This document shows, one piece after another, positions 16,767-25,307 of a stretch of 64,000 nt of DNA. The position numbers and the translations under genes were made by a program. A model generated the notes under the pieces. It worked only from the letters and a program-made list of their open reading frames with translations. It searched no databases and had not been told where the DNA came from. The stretch comes from SB15 sp964639245 (GTDB taxonomy: Bacteria; Chloroflexota; Anaerolineae; Aggregatilineales; J027). The stretch's first letter is position 1; the number at the start of each line of letters is the position of its first letter. The stretch covers positions 190,031 through 254,030 of the forward strand of contig CAZXCU010000008.1 in NCBI GenBank assembly GCA_964639245.1. Direction: 5' to 3'.

Positions 16767-18359
16767 TTATAGTGCTTTCAAAATCGAGGTACATACCCGA
16801 AAACCGACAAAGGGATGGCGTTCGACGGCTGAAAAATGCTGGCGGATGGTGGCTTTGGCGCTGGCAGAACTGTGTTTCCATGACCCACCCCGCACCACCC
16901 GCCGCGCCAATCGGCTTAAATCCATATTTTCCCCCGCCCCATATTCATTGAGTGTCCATTCCCAGACATTCCCACTCATATCCAACACGCCTTCCGCAGT
17001 GGCCCCATGCTGATACATCCCCACCGCAATGGTTTGTCCGATAAATTCAGCACTAAACCGCGATTCGTCCACATTGGCGAAGCCGGCTTTATAGGAACGC
17101 CCCCATGGATAAATGCGTCCGTCTAAACCCCGTGCCGCCCGTTCCCATTCATACTCGGAAGGCAACCGCACCGCCCACACATGTGGATAATCCAAATGTG
17201 GAATCTGGTCAGTTAAGCGGTAGGACAGCCAGCGACAAAAAGCAATTGCCTCATACCAACTGACATTTTCACGCGGGAAATTCGGCAGTGTCCATGCACC
17301 GGAGGCAGGTTGGGCGGGGCGTTCTACAAAACCATCCCACCAGCGCTGGTCAAAATAGCCATCGTTGGCCTCAATGAAGGCTTGAAATTGTAGATTTGTA
17401 ATCGGGTATTTGGCGAGATAAAACGTTTCAAGGTAGAGCCGTTCTTTTTGCTGGTAGATAAACTCCCCTTCGGGAATTTCCACCCATGCAATGCCCGGCA
17501 GACCATCGGTTCGCAAACCGACCCCGTTTCGGGTATCCCCCTGTTGGGCGATTTGCAGGCTTTGCTCCAAGATAGGGGAAGGCAAAATCCCCTGTCGTTG
17601 ATATTTTTCCGCCAAGCCATCGGGATCATAACCGGGATAACTTTCCCAGAATCGCTCCAGCGCTTGCGAAGCCTGCTCCGCGTCCAGATACAGATATATC
17701 TGACGCAAAATGTCATATTGTTTTTCGCGGGGGGTGGGGGGGAGGGTCTCATGTGGCACAGGTGGATAGCGTTCTTCAATTTCAGCCCGCAGCATCCCTT
17801 CAAATTCATCGAGTTCAAAGGGGACGGGAATTTCGCCTGATGCGGCAATTTCGCCCAGACAGGCCAGCGCCAGTCCCCAGTGTTTCTCTTTCAGCGCCGC
17901 AAAAAAACGCTGGATGCCGTGAAACGCATCGTAGGGCATCAAGTCCTCATTGACTTTAAGCGTTTTATCCGACCCGCGTTTTTGCAAAGGAAGCGTATAG
18001 GCTGCCAGATGACGCAAAAATTCTTCTTCGGGGAGTTCGCCATCGCGCACATTCACCATGAGCGATAAATCAAACACAGGCCAATTGCCGCCACTCAGTA
18101 ACAGGGGCAAAATCGGCTTCTGGTAGGCCAGCGCCAGCAGCAATCCGCGCTGCACCCACGCTGAATCATACGATTCAGGGGACATGACCAGCACATACAC
18201 GGCACAGCCTTTGATGCCTTCTACCGTTGCCCGCCATGAATTTAAGCGCATCGGGTCGGTGTCTAACCAGACATGAAACCCGTTATTTTTCAGTTGATTT
18301 GCCAGCTTATGGGCGTAGTCTTGATTGGCTAAAACATAACTCAAATAAATATGCGACAT
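16767..18359 (-). CDS. TIR domain fused to FGE-sulfatase (C-type-lectin-fold) domain, paralogue 1
   Basis: 530 aa. Residues 1-125 form a TIR domain (HIYLSYVLANQDYAHKLANQ, FHVWLDTD). A helical middle (about 130-285) links to an FGE-sulfatase/SUMF1-type domain (about 290-527) with IPEGEFIYQQ, YLAKYPITNLQF, NVSWYEAIAFCRWLS, RLPSEYEWERAARG, GNVWEWT and RVVRGGSW...GFRVC. In the TIR, the position of the NADase glutamate (WVxxE) reads WVQRG, with G72 in place of Glu, so NAD cleavage is doubtful. No catalytic Cys pair of true FGE is seen. Such proteins often act as effectors or sensors in conflict systems; this is inference. Confidence 0.82.
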   Translation of the reverse strand: MSHIYLSYVLANQDYAHKLANQLKNNGFHVWLDTDPMRLNSWRATVEGIKGCAVYVLVMSPESYDSAWVQRGLLLALAYQKPILPLLLSGGNWPVFDLSLMVNVRDGELPEEEFLRHLAAYTLPLQKRGSDKTLKVNEDLMPYDAFHGIQRFFAALKEKHWGLALACLGEIAASGEIPVPFELDEFEGMLRAEIEERYPPVPHETLPPTPREKQYDILRQIYLYLDAEQASQALERFWESYPGYDPDGLAEKYQRQGILPSPILEQSLQIAQQGDTRNGVGLRTDGLPGIAWVEIPEGEFIYQQKERLYLETFYLAKYPITNLQFQAFIEANDGYFDQRWWDGFVERPAQPASGAWTLPNFPRENVSWYEAIAFCRWLSYRLTDQIPHLDYPHVWAVRLPSEYEWERAARGLDGRIYPWGRSYKAGFANVDESRFSAEFIGQTIAVGMYQHGATAEGVLDMSGNVWEWTLNEYGAGENMDLSRLARRVVRGGSWKHSSASAKATIRQHFSAVERHPFVGFRVCTSILKAL

Positions 18360-18383
18360 AATAAGAAAGACTCCAAAAAGTTA

Positions 18384-18437
18384 TCATCTCACATTACACA
18401 GGCGGGGACAAAAATTATTTTGTGTAAGGTAAGTTCT
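18384..18437. repeat. Short inverted-repeat element (TTACACA/TGTGTAA)
   Basis: TCATCTCACATTACACA (18384-18400) faces TGTGTAAGGTAAGTTCT (from 18421). The right end matches the right end of the element at 29299-29425 (TGTGTAAGG followed by AAGTT). It lies in the 191-bp gap between the two TIR genes. Confidence 0.45.
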
Positions 18438-18550
18438 CAGAAGCAGTTTCGGTTTTTGGTCAAAGTCATCCTTAAAAAAACTTTTACAACGACTATTTTA
18501 ACCAAAAATCACCTACTCACCACTCCTTACCCAAAACCCTGTCATTTTGT

Positions 18551-19807
18551 TCAAAAGGTGCGGCAAACGCGGAATCCGATGTTGTCATAGCGGAAATCGG
18601 GATAGCTGTTCAGACGGAACATGACCCTACAATCTTTTTCAAAATAATCGAAAGAACCGCCACGCAGCACCCGTCCATCCGTCCCGCCCAGATTCAAGCC
18701 GTTTGAGGTGCTATAGGGTGAAAGTGTCCATTCCCAGACATTCCCACTCATATCCAACAGACCTTCTGGCGATGCCCCATGCGGATACATCCCGACGGCA
18801 GTGGTACGATTCAAGCGGTAGGGGCCACGATTGGAGCGTGTTTCATCTATATTGGCGTAACCCGCCAGATAGTCCCGTCCCCAAGGATAGTGGCGACGGT
18901 CACGTTTACCGCGTGCAGCACGTTCCCATTCCTGTTCGGTGGGCAAACGGACAGGCCAGCGCAGGATATTTTCAAGGGTGGGGATTTCTCCGGTCAGCCA
19001 ATTGGACAACCAGCGACAAAACGCCAGCGCCTCAAACCAGTTGATATTTTCGCGGGGGTGGTTGCCGTGCTGCCATTTTTGCGGCGCGGCGGTTTCGGGT
19101 CGGTGTGCCAAGCCTTCCCAGAAGCGGGCATCGTGGTAGCCATCCTCGACAAAAACTTCAAACTGCTGGTAGGTAATCGGATAACGCGCCATGTAAAACC
19201 CGCTTACATCGGCTCTATCCGCTTTTTGATAATAAAATTTGCCACCCGCCAATTGCACCCAATCAATCACAGGCAGGCCATTTTCCCCCAACCCGACTCC
19301 CAACCGGGAATCCCCCACCGCAGAAAGTTCGAGACCGGCTTCCAAACGCTGCTGGGGTTCGGTTTTGATGTCCTGAATTTTGTCGAGCCATTGTTTGGCT
19401 TGGGCGGAGACTTTTTCCTGTGGGACAACCTGTGCCAGCATATTCAAACAGCTTGGCGGTGGCATGATGCCCTCTTTTACGCTGTCAAATTGGCGGTCAA
19501 TCAAAATATCAAATTCTTCGCCGTCCAACAGCAGGGGGAAAATAATGTTATATTTCAGTTGTTTTTCGCGCTTGATGGCAATTAAAATTTCCTTATGCAC
19601 CCATTCGGAGGCTTCCGCAGACGGCGACATAACCACAATAAACGCGCCACAGGTACGGATAGCTTTGCTGATTTCCCGAAACCACGCATCACCAAAATTA
19701 ATCCGGTCATCAATCCAGATTTTAAAGCCTTTGTCTTGCAGGTAAATGGCAAGCTGACGGGCATAGGCTTGATCGTCACGACTGTAACTAATGAAAATGT
19801 GACTCAT
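18551..19807 (-). CDS. TIR domain fused to FGE-sulfatase domain, paralogue 2
   Basis: 418 aa, shorter than its neighbour because the helical middle is reduced. TIR (1-125): HIFISYSRDDQAYARQLA, FKIWIDDRI, and WVHKE with E73 at the expected NADase position, so this copy may be active. FGE-sulfatase domain (about 180-417): VQLAGGKFYYQ, MARYPITYQQFEVF, NINWFEALAFCRWLS, RLPTEQEWERAARG, GNVWEWT, RVLRGGSFDYF and GFRVC. The frame is open far upstream, but that part runs antisense to the SH3 gene; the ATG at 19807 gives the conserved TIR start. Head-to-tail with paralogue 1, so it arose by duplication. Confidence 0.82.
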   Translation of the reverse strand: MSHIFISYSRDDQAYARQLAIYLQDKGFKIWIDDRINFGDAWFREISKAIRTCGAFIVVMSPSAEASEWVHKEILIAIKREKQLKYNIIFPLLLDGEEFDILIDRQFDSVKEGIMPPPSCLNMLAQVVPQEKVSAQAKQWLDKIQDIKTEPQQRLEAGLELSAVGDSRLGVGLGENGLPVIDWVQLAGGKFYYQKADRADVSGFYMARYPITYQQFEVFVEDGYHDARFWEGLAHRPETAAPQKWQHGNHPRENINWFEALAFCRWLSNWLTGEIPTLENILRWPVRLPTEQEWERAARGKRDRRHYPWGRDYLAGYANIDETRSNRGPYRLNRTTAVGMYPHGASPEGLLDMSGNVWEWTLSPYSTSNGLNLGGTDGRVLRGGSFDYFEKDCRVMFRLNSYPDFRYDNIGFRVCRTF

Positions 19808-19936
19808 CGTTTCTCGATTTTCCGAGTAATTTTCCCAAAAACGCAAATTATAGCACACCCGTCTTATTGCGGCATTTCCGTACATGGGATATAAAGGCAC
19901 GTAGAAAAAATACTTGCTTTTAAGGAGCATTTGAGA

Positions 19937-21136
19937 ATGAAAACAACACGACAACTCCTCGTGTGGTGGGTGGTGCTGGTGATGATGTTTGTCTCCGCCA
20001 GTTTTGCCTTTGCCAATACTGAAAAACCGACTCTGGAATCTGATCCTGCGCTGCAAACCCCCAACAGCCTTGTTCGGGCGAATGGCAATGTGCGTTTGCG
20101 TGCCGAACCCAACTTGACCAGCGACAAAGTTGCCTTGATTGGGTGGGGCGACATCGCCATTTATCTGGGTTCGACCAGCGATGGGGTGTGGTATCAATTG
20201 AATTTTAACAATGTTATCGGGTGGGCGGTCAGCGAATGGTTTACTTTTGTGGCTGGCGAAGCCGAACCTGTGACCGATGCTGCTCCCGAAGTGGTTGCCA
20301 CCGCTTTTCCCTCTGAGCCTTCGGTGGTCAGTGCGCCCGGTGCTGCCGCTGCTACCGGACAAGTCCGTTCGCTGGACAATGTGCGGATTCGCCAAGAGCC
20401 GGATATTGATAGCCCGCGCATTGGCTTTATCGGCTGGGGCGAAGTTGCCGAACTCATTGCAGTGAGCGCAGATGGTAGCTGGTATCAAATTAATTATGAG
20501 GGTGTCATCGGGTGGGCAATTGCCGAGCCATTTGAAGTGGTGGCGGGGGCAGAACCTGCGGTGGTCGCGCCCAATAATGTGGTGCTGGAATCGCCCTTGT
20601 CCGTTCCGCCTGTGGGGAATGCCAGTGGGGTCGTCACCGCCCAAGCAAATGTTCGTATTCGCGCCGATGCCAGCCTGCAAAGCCCGCGCATTGCCTTCAT
20701 CGGGTGGGGTGAACAGGCCGAAGTCGTCGGGATTTCTGAAAATGGCGACTGGTATCAAATTAATTACAACGGCATTGTCGGGTGGTCACAGTCTCAATTT
20801 TTCGTGATTGAGGGCGATATTGTCACGGGCAGCCAGCCTGTTCAAGCCACGACTCCCGTTGCAGGGGCAACCGTTGACCCCAGCGTGACTGCAACGGCAG
20901 CACCCGCCACCACCACAGGTTCCGGGATTGTCCGTTCGCTTGGCAATTTGCGTTTGCGCCAGGAACCGAGCCTGAATGCCCGTCAGATTGGGCAAATTGG
21001 CTGGGGCGAAGAAGGCACACTCCTCGCCTTGAGTGCTGATGGCTTCTGGTATCAGGTTGAATTTGATGGCGTGATTGGCTGGGCGATTGCCGATTATTTT
21101 GAATTGGTGCAGGGACAAGTACCTGTTTCGCAGTAA
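19937..21136 (+). CDS. Exported protein with four bacterial SH3 repeats
   Basis: 399 aa. Signal peptide ends near ASFAFA. Four SH3b-type repeats follow (roughly residues 48-108, 137-197, 223-283 and 328-390), each with the pattern N-[VL]-R-[LI]-R-x-[ED]-[PA], then IGWG, an SxxGxWYQ strand, and IGWA/IGWS. Val/Ala/Pro/Thr-rich linkers separate them. SH3b repeats usually bind cell-wall peptides or other surface polymers. ATG 19937 follows AAGGAG; a TTG two codons upstream is in frame. No catalytic domain, so probably a cell-wall adhesin or sensor. Confidence 0.85.
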   Translation: MKTTRQLLVWWVVLVMMFVSASFAFANTEKPTLESDPALQTPNSLVRANGNVRLRAEPNLTSDKVALIGWGDIAIYLGSTSDGVWYQLNFNNVIGWAVSEWFTFVAGEAEPVTDAAPEVVATAFPSEPSVVSAPGAAAATGQVRSLDNVRIRQEPDIDSPRIGFIGWGEVAELIAVSADGSWYQINYEGVIGWAIAEPFEVVAGAEPAVVAPNNVVLESPLSVPPVGNASGVVTAQANVRIRADASLQSPRIAFIGWGEQAEVVGISENGDWYQINYNGIVGWSQSQFFVIEGDIVTGSQPVQATTPVAGATVDPSVTATAAPATTTGSGIVRSLGNLRLRQEPSLNARQIGQIGWGEEGTLLALSADGFWYQVEFDGVIGWAIADYFELVQGQVPVSQ

Positions 21137-21156
21137 GATGTGTGTCCTCCCTTATT

Positions 21157-21180
21157 CCCTCCCCGACGTTTTGGGGAGGG
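21157..21180. repeat. C-rich/G-rich intergenic hairpin
   Basis: CCCTCCCC (21157-21164), 8-nt spacer, GGGGAGGG (21173-21180), just after the SH3 gene. It belongs to the dispersed hairpin family and may act as its terminator. Confidence 0.55.
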
Positions 21181-21223
21181 AGGGGTTCTTTATCACATGA
21201 TCTTCAAGTTGAGAGCAGCTATC

Positions 21224-22408
21224 ATGGTCAAAATCATTCTCCTCACCCTGCTCGTTTTTTTATCGCTCCCTCAAGCCAGCGCTCAAATCCCGCCGCAATG
21301 GACTTTTTCCCACGATGCGCCGCTTACCTCCCTCGATTGGAGTCCCGATGCCACCCTGTTAGCGACCACCGCCGGCAGCAGTATTTATCTCTGGGATATG
21401 GCTACAGGCGAACTGCGCTACCAACTGCCTCATAATTCACCTGTATTGGGGGTGCGCTGGAGTCCACAGGGAGAACGGTTTGTCTCATGGAGCGCCTATG
21501 AAGTGCGTATTTGGGAGCGCCAATCCACCCGCATTTTGCTCGCGCTTTTCCCGTCCGTTGCCGTGCATCAAATTTTGTGGAGTCAGGAAGGCCGCCAACT
21601 GCTGGTGGCAGATGACAACGGCGCGGCGTGGTGGGATGCCGAGTCGGGGGAGGTGCTGGCGCGATATGTGCAGGAAGGGGGATTTTCCCGCGTGGCATGG
21701 AACGCCGATGGGACACGCCTCTGGGGATCGCACCAAAACACATGGAGTGCCAGCATCTGGGACATGACCCGCCTCGGCACCCAAACAGAGCCACTTTTTA
21801 CTTATTTTGAGGGGTTTGTGCGTGAGCCGCGCTGGTTTGGCAACAAAATTATTGATTTTAATTATGATGGTGACGCTGCCCTGCGTGATATAACACAAGG
21901 GCAAGTTTTGTTCCTGATGCCGCATGATAGCTACGGCGTATTTGACGGATTATGGAACGCGGACGGCACACAAATTTTAACATGGTCGCCGTTTAATGAA
22001 CTCACCCGTTTTCATATCTGGGATGCAGCCTCCGGCAAGGTCATCACCACATGGGATTTGCTTGATTTTCCGTATCCGTTCAGTGTGACATGGAACGGGG
22101 AACAAGCCGCCGCCATGTCCGTTAGCAGTGTCTATGTTTGGGATACCGACACGGGCGAACTGCTGGCAACCCTGCCCTACGAAGGCGGAATAAGCGCCTC
22201 ATCCACTGACATTGCATGGTCGCAGGACAAGCGTTTTTTGCTGACTGTCTCTGAAGGCAACAGGGTAGCGAGTCTGTGGCGTACCAGCACATGGCAAAAA
22301 TATCGGGATTTTGAATTTCTCACCAGCGCCACATGGAGTCCTGATGGGGAATGGATTGTCGGTTTCACCCACCAGCGCCAAACCCTGCTGCTCTGGCGAT
22401 CCTTCTAG
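21224..22408 (+). CDS. Exported WD40-repeat protein
   Basis: 394 aa. Signal peptide MVKIILLTLLVFLSLPQASAQ. The rest is a WD40 beta-propeller, about 7 blades, with repeated units such as SLDWSPDATLLATTAGSS-IYLWDMATGEL, VRWSPQGERFVSW-VRIWERQS and ATWSPDGEWIVGF-LLLWRSF. No enzymatic module. The ATG at 21224 gives the cleanest signal peptide; 21197 is an alternative. It follows the SH3 gene and may be co-transcribed. Probably a scaffold or surface-binding protein. Confidence 0.85.
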   Translation: MVKIILLTLLVFLSLPQASAQIPPQWTFSHDAPLTSLDWSPDATLLATTAGSSIYLWDMATGELRYQLPHNSPVLGVRWSPQGERFVSWSAYEVRIWERQSTRILLALFPSVAVHQILWSQEGRQLLVADDNGAAWWDAESGEVLARYVQEGGFSRVAWNADGTRLWGSHQNTWSASIWDMTRLGTQTEPLFTYFEGFVREPRWFGNKIIDFNYDGDAALRDITQGQVLFLMPHDSYGVFDGLWNADGTQILTWSPFNELTRFHIWDAASGKVITTWDLLDFPYPFSVTWNGEQAAAMSVSSVYVWDTDTGELLATLPYEGGISASSTDIAWSQDKRFLLTVSEGNRVASLWRTSTWQKYRDFEFLTSATWSPDGEWIVGFTHQRQTLLLWRSF

Positions 22409-22437
22409 TAATTATCCTCACTTCTTTTTGGGTAATT

Positions 22438-22480
22438 TTGACATATTGTGTTGCAAAAATTTGCAAAAGTGGGCAAAATC
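22438..22480 (+). promoter_or_regulatory. Possible promoter/operator of the sugar ABC importer
   Basis: TTGACA at 22438-22443 resembles a -35. It is followed by three head-to-tail 10-mers: TTGCAAAAAT, TTGCAAAAGT and GGGCAAAATC (22451-22480). The regular 10-bp period suggests a regulator site. No clear -10 was seen. Confidence 0.35.
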
Positions 22481-22524
22481 TACATGGTTAGATTTCCTTT
22501 CAATTGTATTTAGGTAGGTGAGTT

Positions 22525-23796
22525 GTGAAGAAAAAAGTCTTTAGTCTCCTTATGGTTGTCGCGCTGTTTGCGCTGGCAATCGTCCCTGTCACCGCGCAAG
22601 ATCTTTCCGGCGAATTGGAAATTTTCTCGTGGTGGGCAGGTGATGAAGGCCCCGCTTTGGAAGCCCTCATCGCGCTCTACAATGAACAAAATCCGAATGT
22701 CGAAGTGATTAACTCCGCCGTTACCGGTGGTTCGGGTGTGAATGCCCGCGCCGTGTTGAAAACCCGTATGCTGGGTGACGAACCCCCAAGCACCTTCCAA
22801 GTTCATGCAGGTCAAGAACTGACCGGTACCTACGTCGTTGCTGAACGGATGGAAGACCTGACCTTCCTGTACGAAGAAGAAGGCTGGTTGGACAAATTCC
22901 CGCAGGGTATTCTGGACGCGATGAGCTATGAAGGTGGCATTTACAGCGTGCCTGTCAACATTCACCGCTCCAATGTGCTGTGGTACAACCCCGCCAAACT
23001 CGAAGAATGGGGTATTGAAGCCCCCGCCACATGGGACGATTTCCTTGCCGTTTGCCCGGCCATCCAAGAACAAGGCGTTGTGCCGTTGGTCGTGGGTGAA
23101 GCATGGACTCAGAACCACCTGTGGGAAAGCGTCGCCCTGTCAGTGTTGGGTGCCGAAGGTTGGAACGCCCTCTGGACAGGTGAACTTGACCCGGCTGGCG
23201 AAGAAATGATTGCCGTCTGGACGAAATTTGGTGAAGTGCTGGCTTGCTCCAACGTTGCTGACGATGCCGCTGGCTTGAGCTGGCAGCAGGCGACTGACAA
23301 AATGGTCGCTGGCGAAGCCGCTTTCAACGTCATGGGTGACTGGGCTGCCGGTTACATGACCACCACGCTCGGTCTCGTCCCCGGTGAAGGTTTCGGTTGG
23401 GCGGCTGCCCCCGGTACCGAAGGCACATTCCTCTGGTTGTCCGACAGCTTTGGTCTGCCCGTGGGCGCGCCTAACCGTGATGCCACGATTGCATGGCTGA
23501 AACTGCTCGGCTCGGTTGCTGGTCAAGATGCGTTCAACCCCCTCAAGGGTTCCATCCCCGCTCGTATTGATGCGGACGTGACCAACGCCGAACTCTACAA
23601 CCCGTACCTGCAATCGGCTGCGGCGGATTGGTCAGCCAACACCCTCGCTTCCAGCTTGGTACATGGTGCCGCCGCCAACGAGAGCTTCTCTGGCGAATTC
23701 GGTGTCATCATGCAAACCTTCTTTGATGCCGGGCCAGAAGCAGCAGCAGCGGTCATGGCCGAAGTGTGCGCGGCTTCCGGCGCGTGCGGTGGATAA
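22525..23796 (+). CDS. Sugar ABC transporter substrate-binding protein (CUT1, family 1)
   Basis: 423 aa exported solute-binding protein. Signal peptide ends near PVTAQ. It has family-1 features: LEIFSWWAGDEGPALEALIALYNEQNPNVEV at the mature N-terminus, FQVHAGQELTGTYV, YSVPVNIHRSNVLWYNPAKLEEWGI, and GEAAFNVMGDWAAGY. This pattern is closest to GtsA-type glucose/mannose binders. A GTG start at 22525 follows TAGGTAGGTGAG. A strong terminator after the gene allows more binder than permease to be made. Exact sugar unknown. Confidence 0.88.
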   Translation: MKKKVFSLLMVVALFALAIVPVTAQDLSGELEIFSWWAGDEGPALEALIALYNEQNPNVEVINSAVTGGSGVNARAVLKTRMLGDEPPSTFQVHAGQELTGTYVVAERMEDLTFLYEEEGWLDKFPQGILDAMSYEGGIYSVPVNIHRSNVLWYNPAKLEEWGIEAPATWDDFLAVCPAIQEQGVVPLVVGEAWTQNHLWESVALSVLGAEGWNALWTGELDPAGEEMIAVWTKFGEVLACSNVADDAAGLSWQQATDKMVAGEAAFNVMGDWAAGYMTTTLGLVPGEGFGWAAAPGTEGTFLWLSDSFGLPVGAPNRDATIAWLKLLGSVAGQDAFNPLKGSIPARIDADVTNAELYNPYLQSAAADWSANTLASSLVHGAAANESFSGEFGVIMQTFFDAGPEAAAAVMAEVCAASGACGG

Positions 23797-23823
23797 TTCC
23801 ACGATTTTAAGGTAACTACCCAC

Positions 23824-23852
23824 AGCCCCGTTCATTATGACGGGGCTTTTTT
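23824..23852 (+). terminator. Rho-independent terminator after sugar-binding protein
   Basis: Stem AGCCCCGT (23824-23831) and ACGGGGCT (23840-23847) with an 8-nt loop, continuing into TTTTTT. It separates the binding-protein gene from its permease genes, so partial read-through or a second promoter must serve the permeases. Confidence 0.9.
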
Positions 23853-23967
23853 ATAATAGCTGTTAGGCGCTAGGTCTTAGGCTATAGGCAAAAATATTGA
23901 ATTTTTTCTTTCTATTTTTCTCCTAATCCCTAAAACCACCTGCCTAACACCTTAAAAGGAGTGCTTC

Positions 23968-25305
23968 ATGCGAAGTCGAAGTGACCGAATGTTTGCCTTT
24001 TTGATGCTGCTGCCCTCAATTGTTTTACTCGGCATCTTTGTGTATGGCTTTATTGGCCTCTCCGTGCAGACCTCGATGACCGACTGGGGGAATAACCAGC
24101 AAGAAAAACCCCCGTTGCAAGAAGGGGTCGAACGCAGTTTCATCGGGTTAGACAACTACAAACAACTCATGACCGCTGTCCGCGAACTGCGCTTCCGCGA
24201 CTCGATGATTAACACCTTCTTTTTCACCGTGTTTTTCATCGGGGGATGCGTGGCGGTGGGATTCGGCTTGGCGATTCTGGTTGACCAAAAAGTTGCCTTT
24301 GAAAGTTTTTTCCGTACCACCTTTTTAGTCCCCATGTCCTTGTCATTTGTCGTGACCGGGACAGTCTGGCGCTGGATGCTCCAGCCCAACGGCGGGATTA
24401 ACATTCTGCCAGAACGTTTGCTCGGACTGGGGGAGATTGATCAGGGGTGGGTCAATAGCAAAAAGTCGCTGTGGACATTTGAATGGATGGATGTCCCCCT
24501 GTATATCACTTACATTGGTTTGGCGATTCTGGGATTCCTCATTTTTAATTACCTTAGCCAAGAAAATGACCGTATCGGGGTCATTGCTAAGGTGGTGGTG
24601 CAATTCGCGCTGGTCACGCTGCTGGCGTTTGTTGTTGCCAGTCTGGTGGACGAAGGCAACAGCATCAATTTGCCGTTGGCCGTGGTGGTTGGCCTGGCTT
24701 CGTTGGGTTGGCGCTACTATCAATCCGAGGGCAGTTTTCTGGATGCACAGGAAGACTCACACCGCAGTTGGCGACCTGTCCAATATTTAGGCGTGTCATT
24801 CATCATAGTCGCGCTGGTGTACATTGCGGGGCTGTGGGATGAAATCTGGCTGCCGCTTTCCACACCCTCTGCCGAACAACCCAAAGGCTATAACGCGGCG
24901 CTTTCGGGGGTGATTTTAGCGGCAATCTGGCAAATGTCCGGTTATACGATGGCGATGTTTTTGGCAGGGATTCGCGGGATTCCCGAAGAACTGCGCGAAG
25001 CGGCGCGTGTGGACGGGGCAACTGAAATCGGGGTGTATACCAACATCATCATTCCCCTGCTGCGTCCGATTACCCTGAGCGCGATGATTATTCTGGGGCA
25101 TATCTCGCTCAAAATCTTCGACCTTGTGTTTGCGATGGCCGGGCCAGACAACGGTAAAACAATGGTGCCGGGGATTCTGGTCTATACCGCTTTCCGTTCT
25201 AACCGTTTTGCGATTGCTTCGGCGGTAGCGATTGTCATGCTGGTGTTGGTGGCAATGGTCATCATCCCCTATCTGTATACATCCCTCAAAGAGGAGAAAA
25301 AATAG
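23968..25305 (+). CDS. Sugar ABC transporter permease (MalF-type) with large insertion
   Basis: 445 aa, about 130-150 longer than usual CUT1 permeases. Conserved parts: TM1 (8-30), the region NTFFFTVFFIGGCVAVGFGLAI, FLVPMSLSFVVTGTVWRWM, and the EAA loop EELREAARVDGATEIG that contacts the ATPase. Between about residues 170 and 305, where the family normally has a short loop, lies an extra segment with three to four further hydrophobic stretches. ATG 23968 follows AAAAGGAG. Works with the next gene; no ATPase is encoded nearby, as is common for CUT1 systems that share a MsmK/UgpC-type ATPase. Confidence 0.87.
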   Translation: MRSRSDRMFAFLMLLPSIVLLGIFVYGFIGLSVQTSMTDWGNNQQEKPPLQEGVERSFIGLDNYKQLMTAVRELRFRDSMINTFFFTVFFIGGCVAVGFGLAILVDQKVAFESFFRTTFLVPMSLSFVVTGTVWRWMLQPNGGINILPERLLGLGEIDQGWVNSKKSLWTFEWMDVPLYITYIGLAILGFLIFNYLSQENDRIGVIAKVVVQFALVTLLAFVVASLVDEGNSINLPLAVVVGLASLGWRYYQSEGSFLDAQEDSHRSWRPVQYLGVSFIIVALVYIAGLWDEIWLPLSTPSAEQPKGYNAALSGVILAAIWQMSGYTMAMFLAGIRGIPEELREAARVDGATEIGVYTNIIIPLLRPITLSAMIILGHISLKIFDLVFAMAGPDNGKTMVPGILVYTAFRSNRFAIASAVAIVMLVLVAMVIIPYLYTSLKEEKK

Positions 25306-25307
25306 CC

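Noticed and set aside
16767..19807. Diversity-generating retroelement in this window
   Set aside because: No reverse transcriptase, accessory protein or template repeat is present; only target-like C-termini exist.
19808..20758. Long N-terminal extension of TIR-FGE paralogue 2 (open frame from 20758)
   Set aside because: It runs antisense to the SH3-repeat gene and has low-complexity, non-protein-like composition; the conserved TIR begins at the ATG at 19807.
19937..21136. Regular repeats as a CRISPR array
   Set aside because: The repetition is of about 90 codons, protein-coding and imperfect: these are SH3 domains. No array of short repeats with unique spacers was seen in the window.
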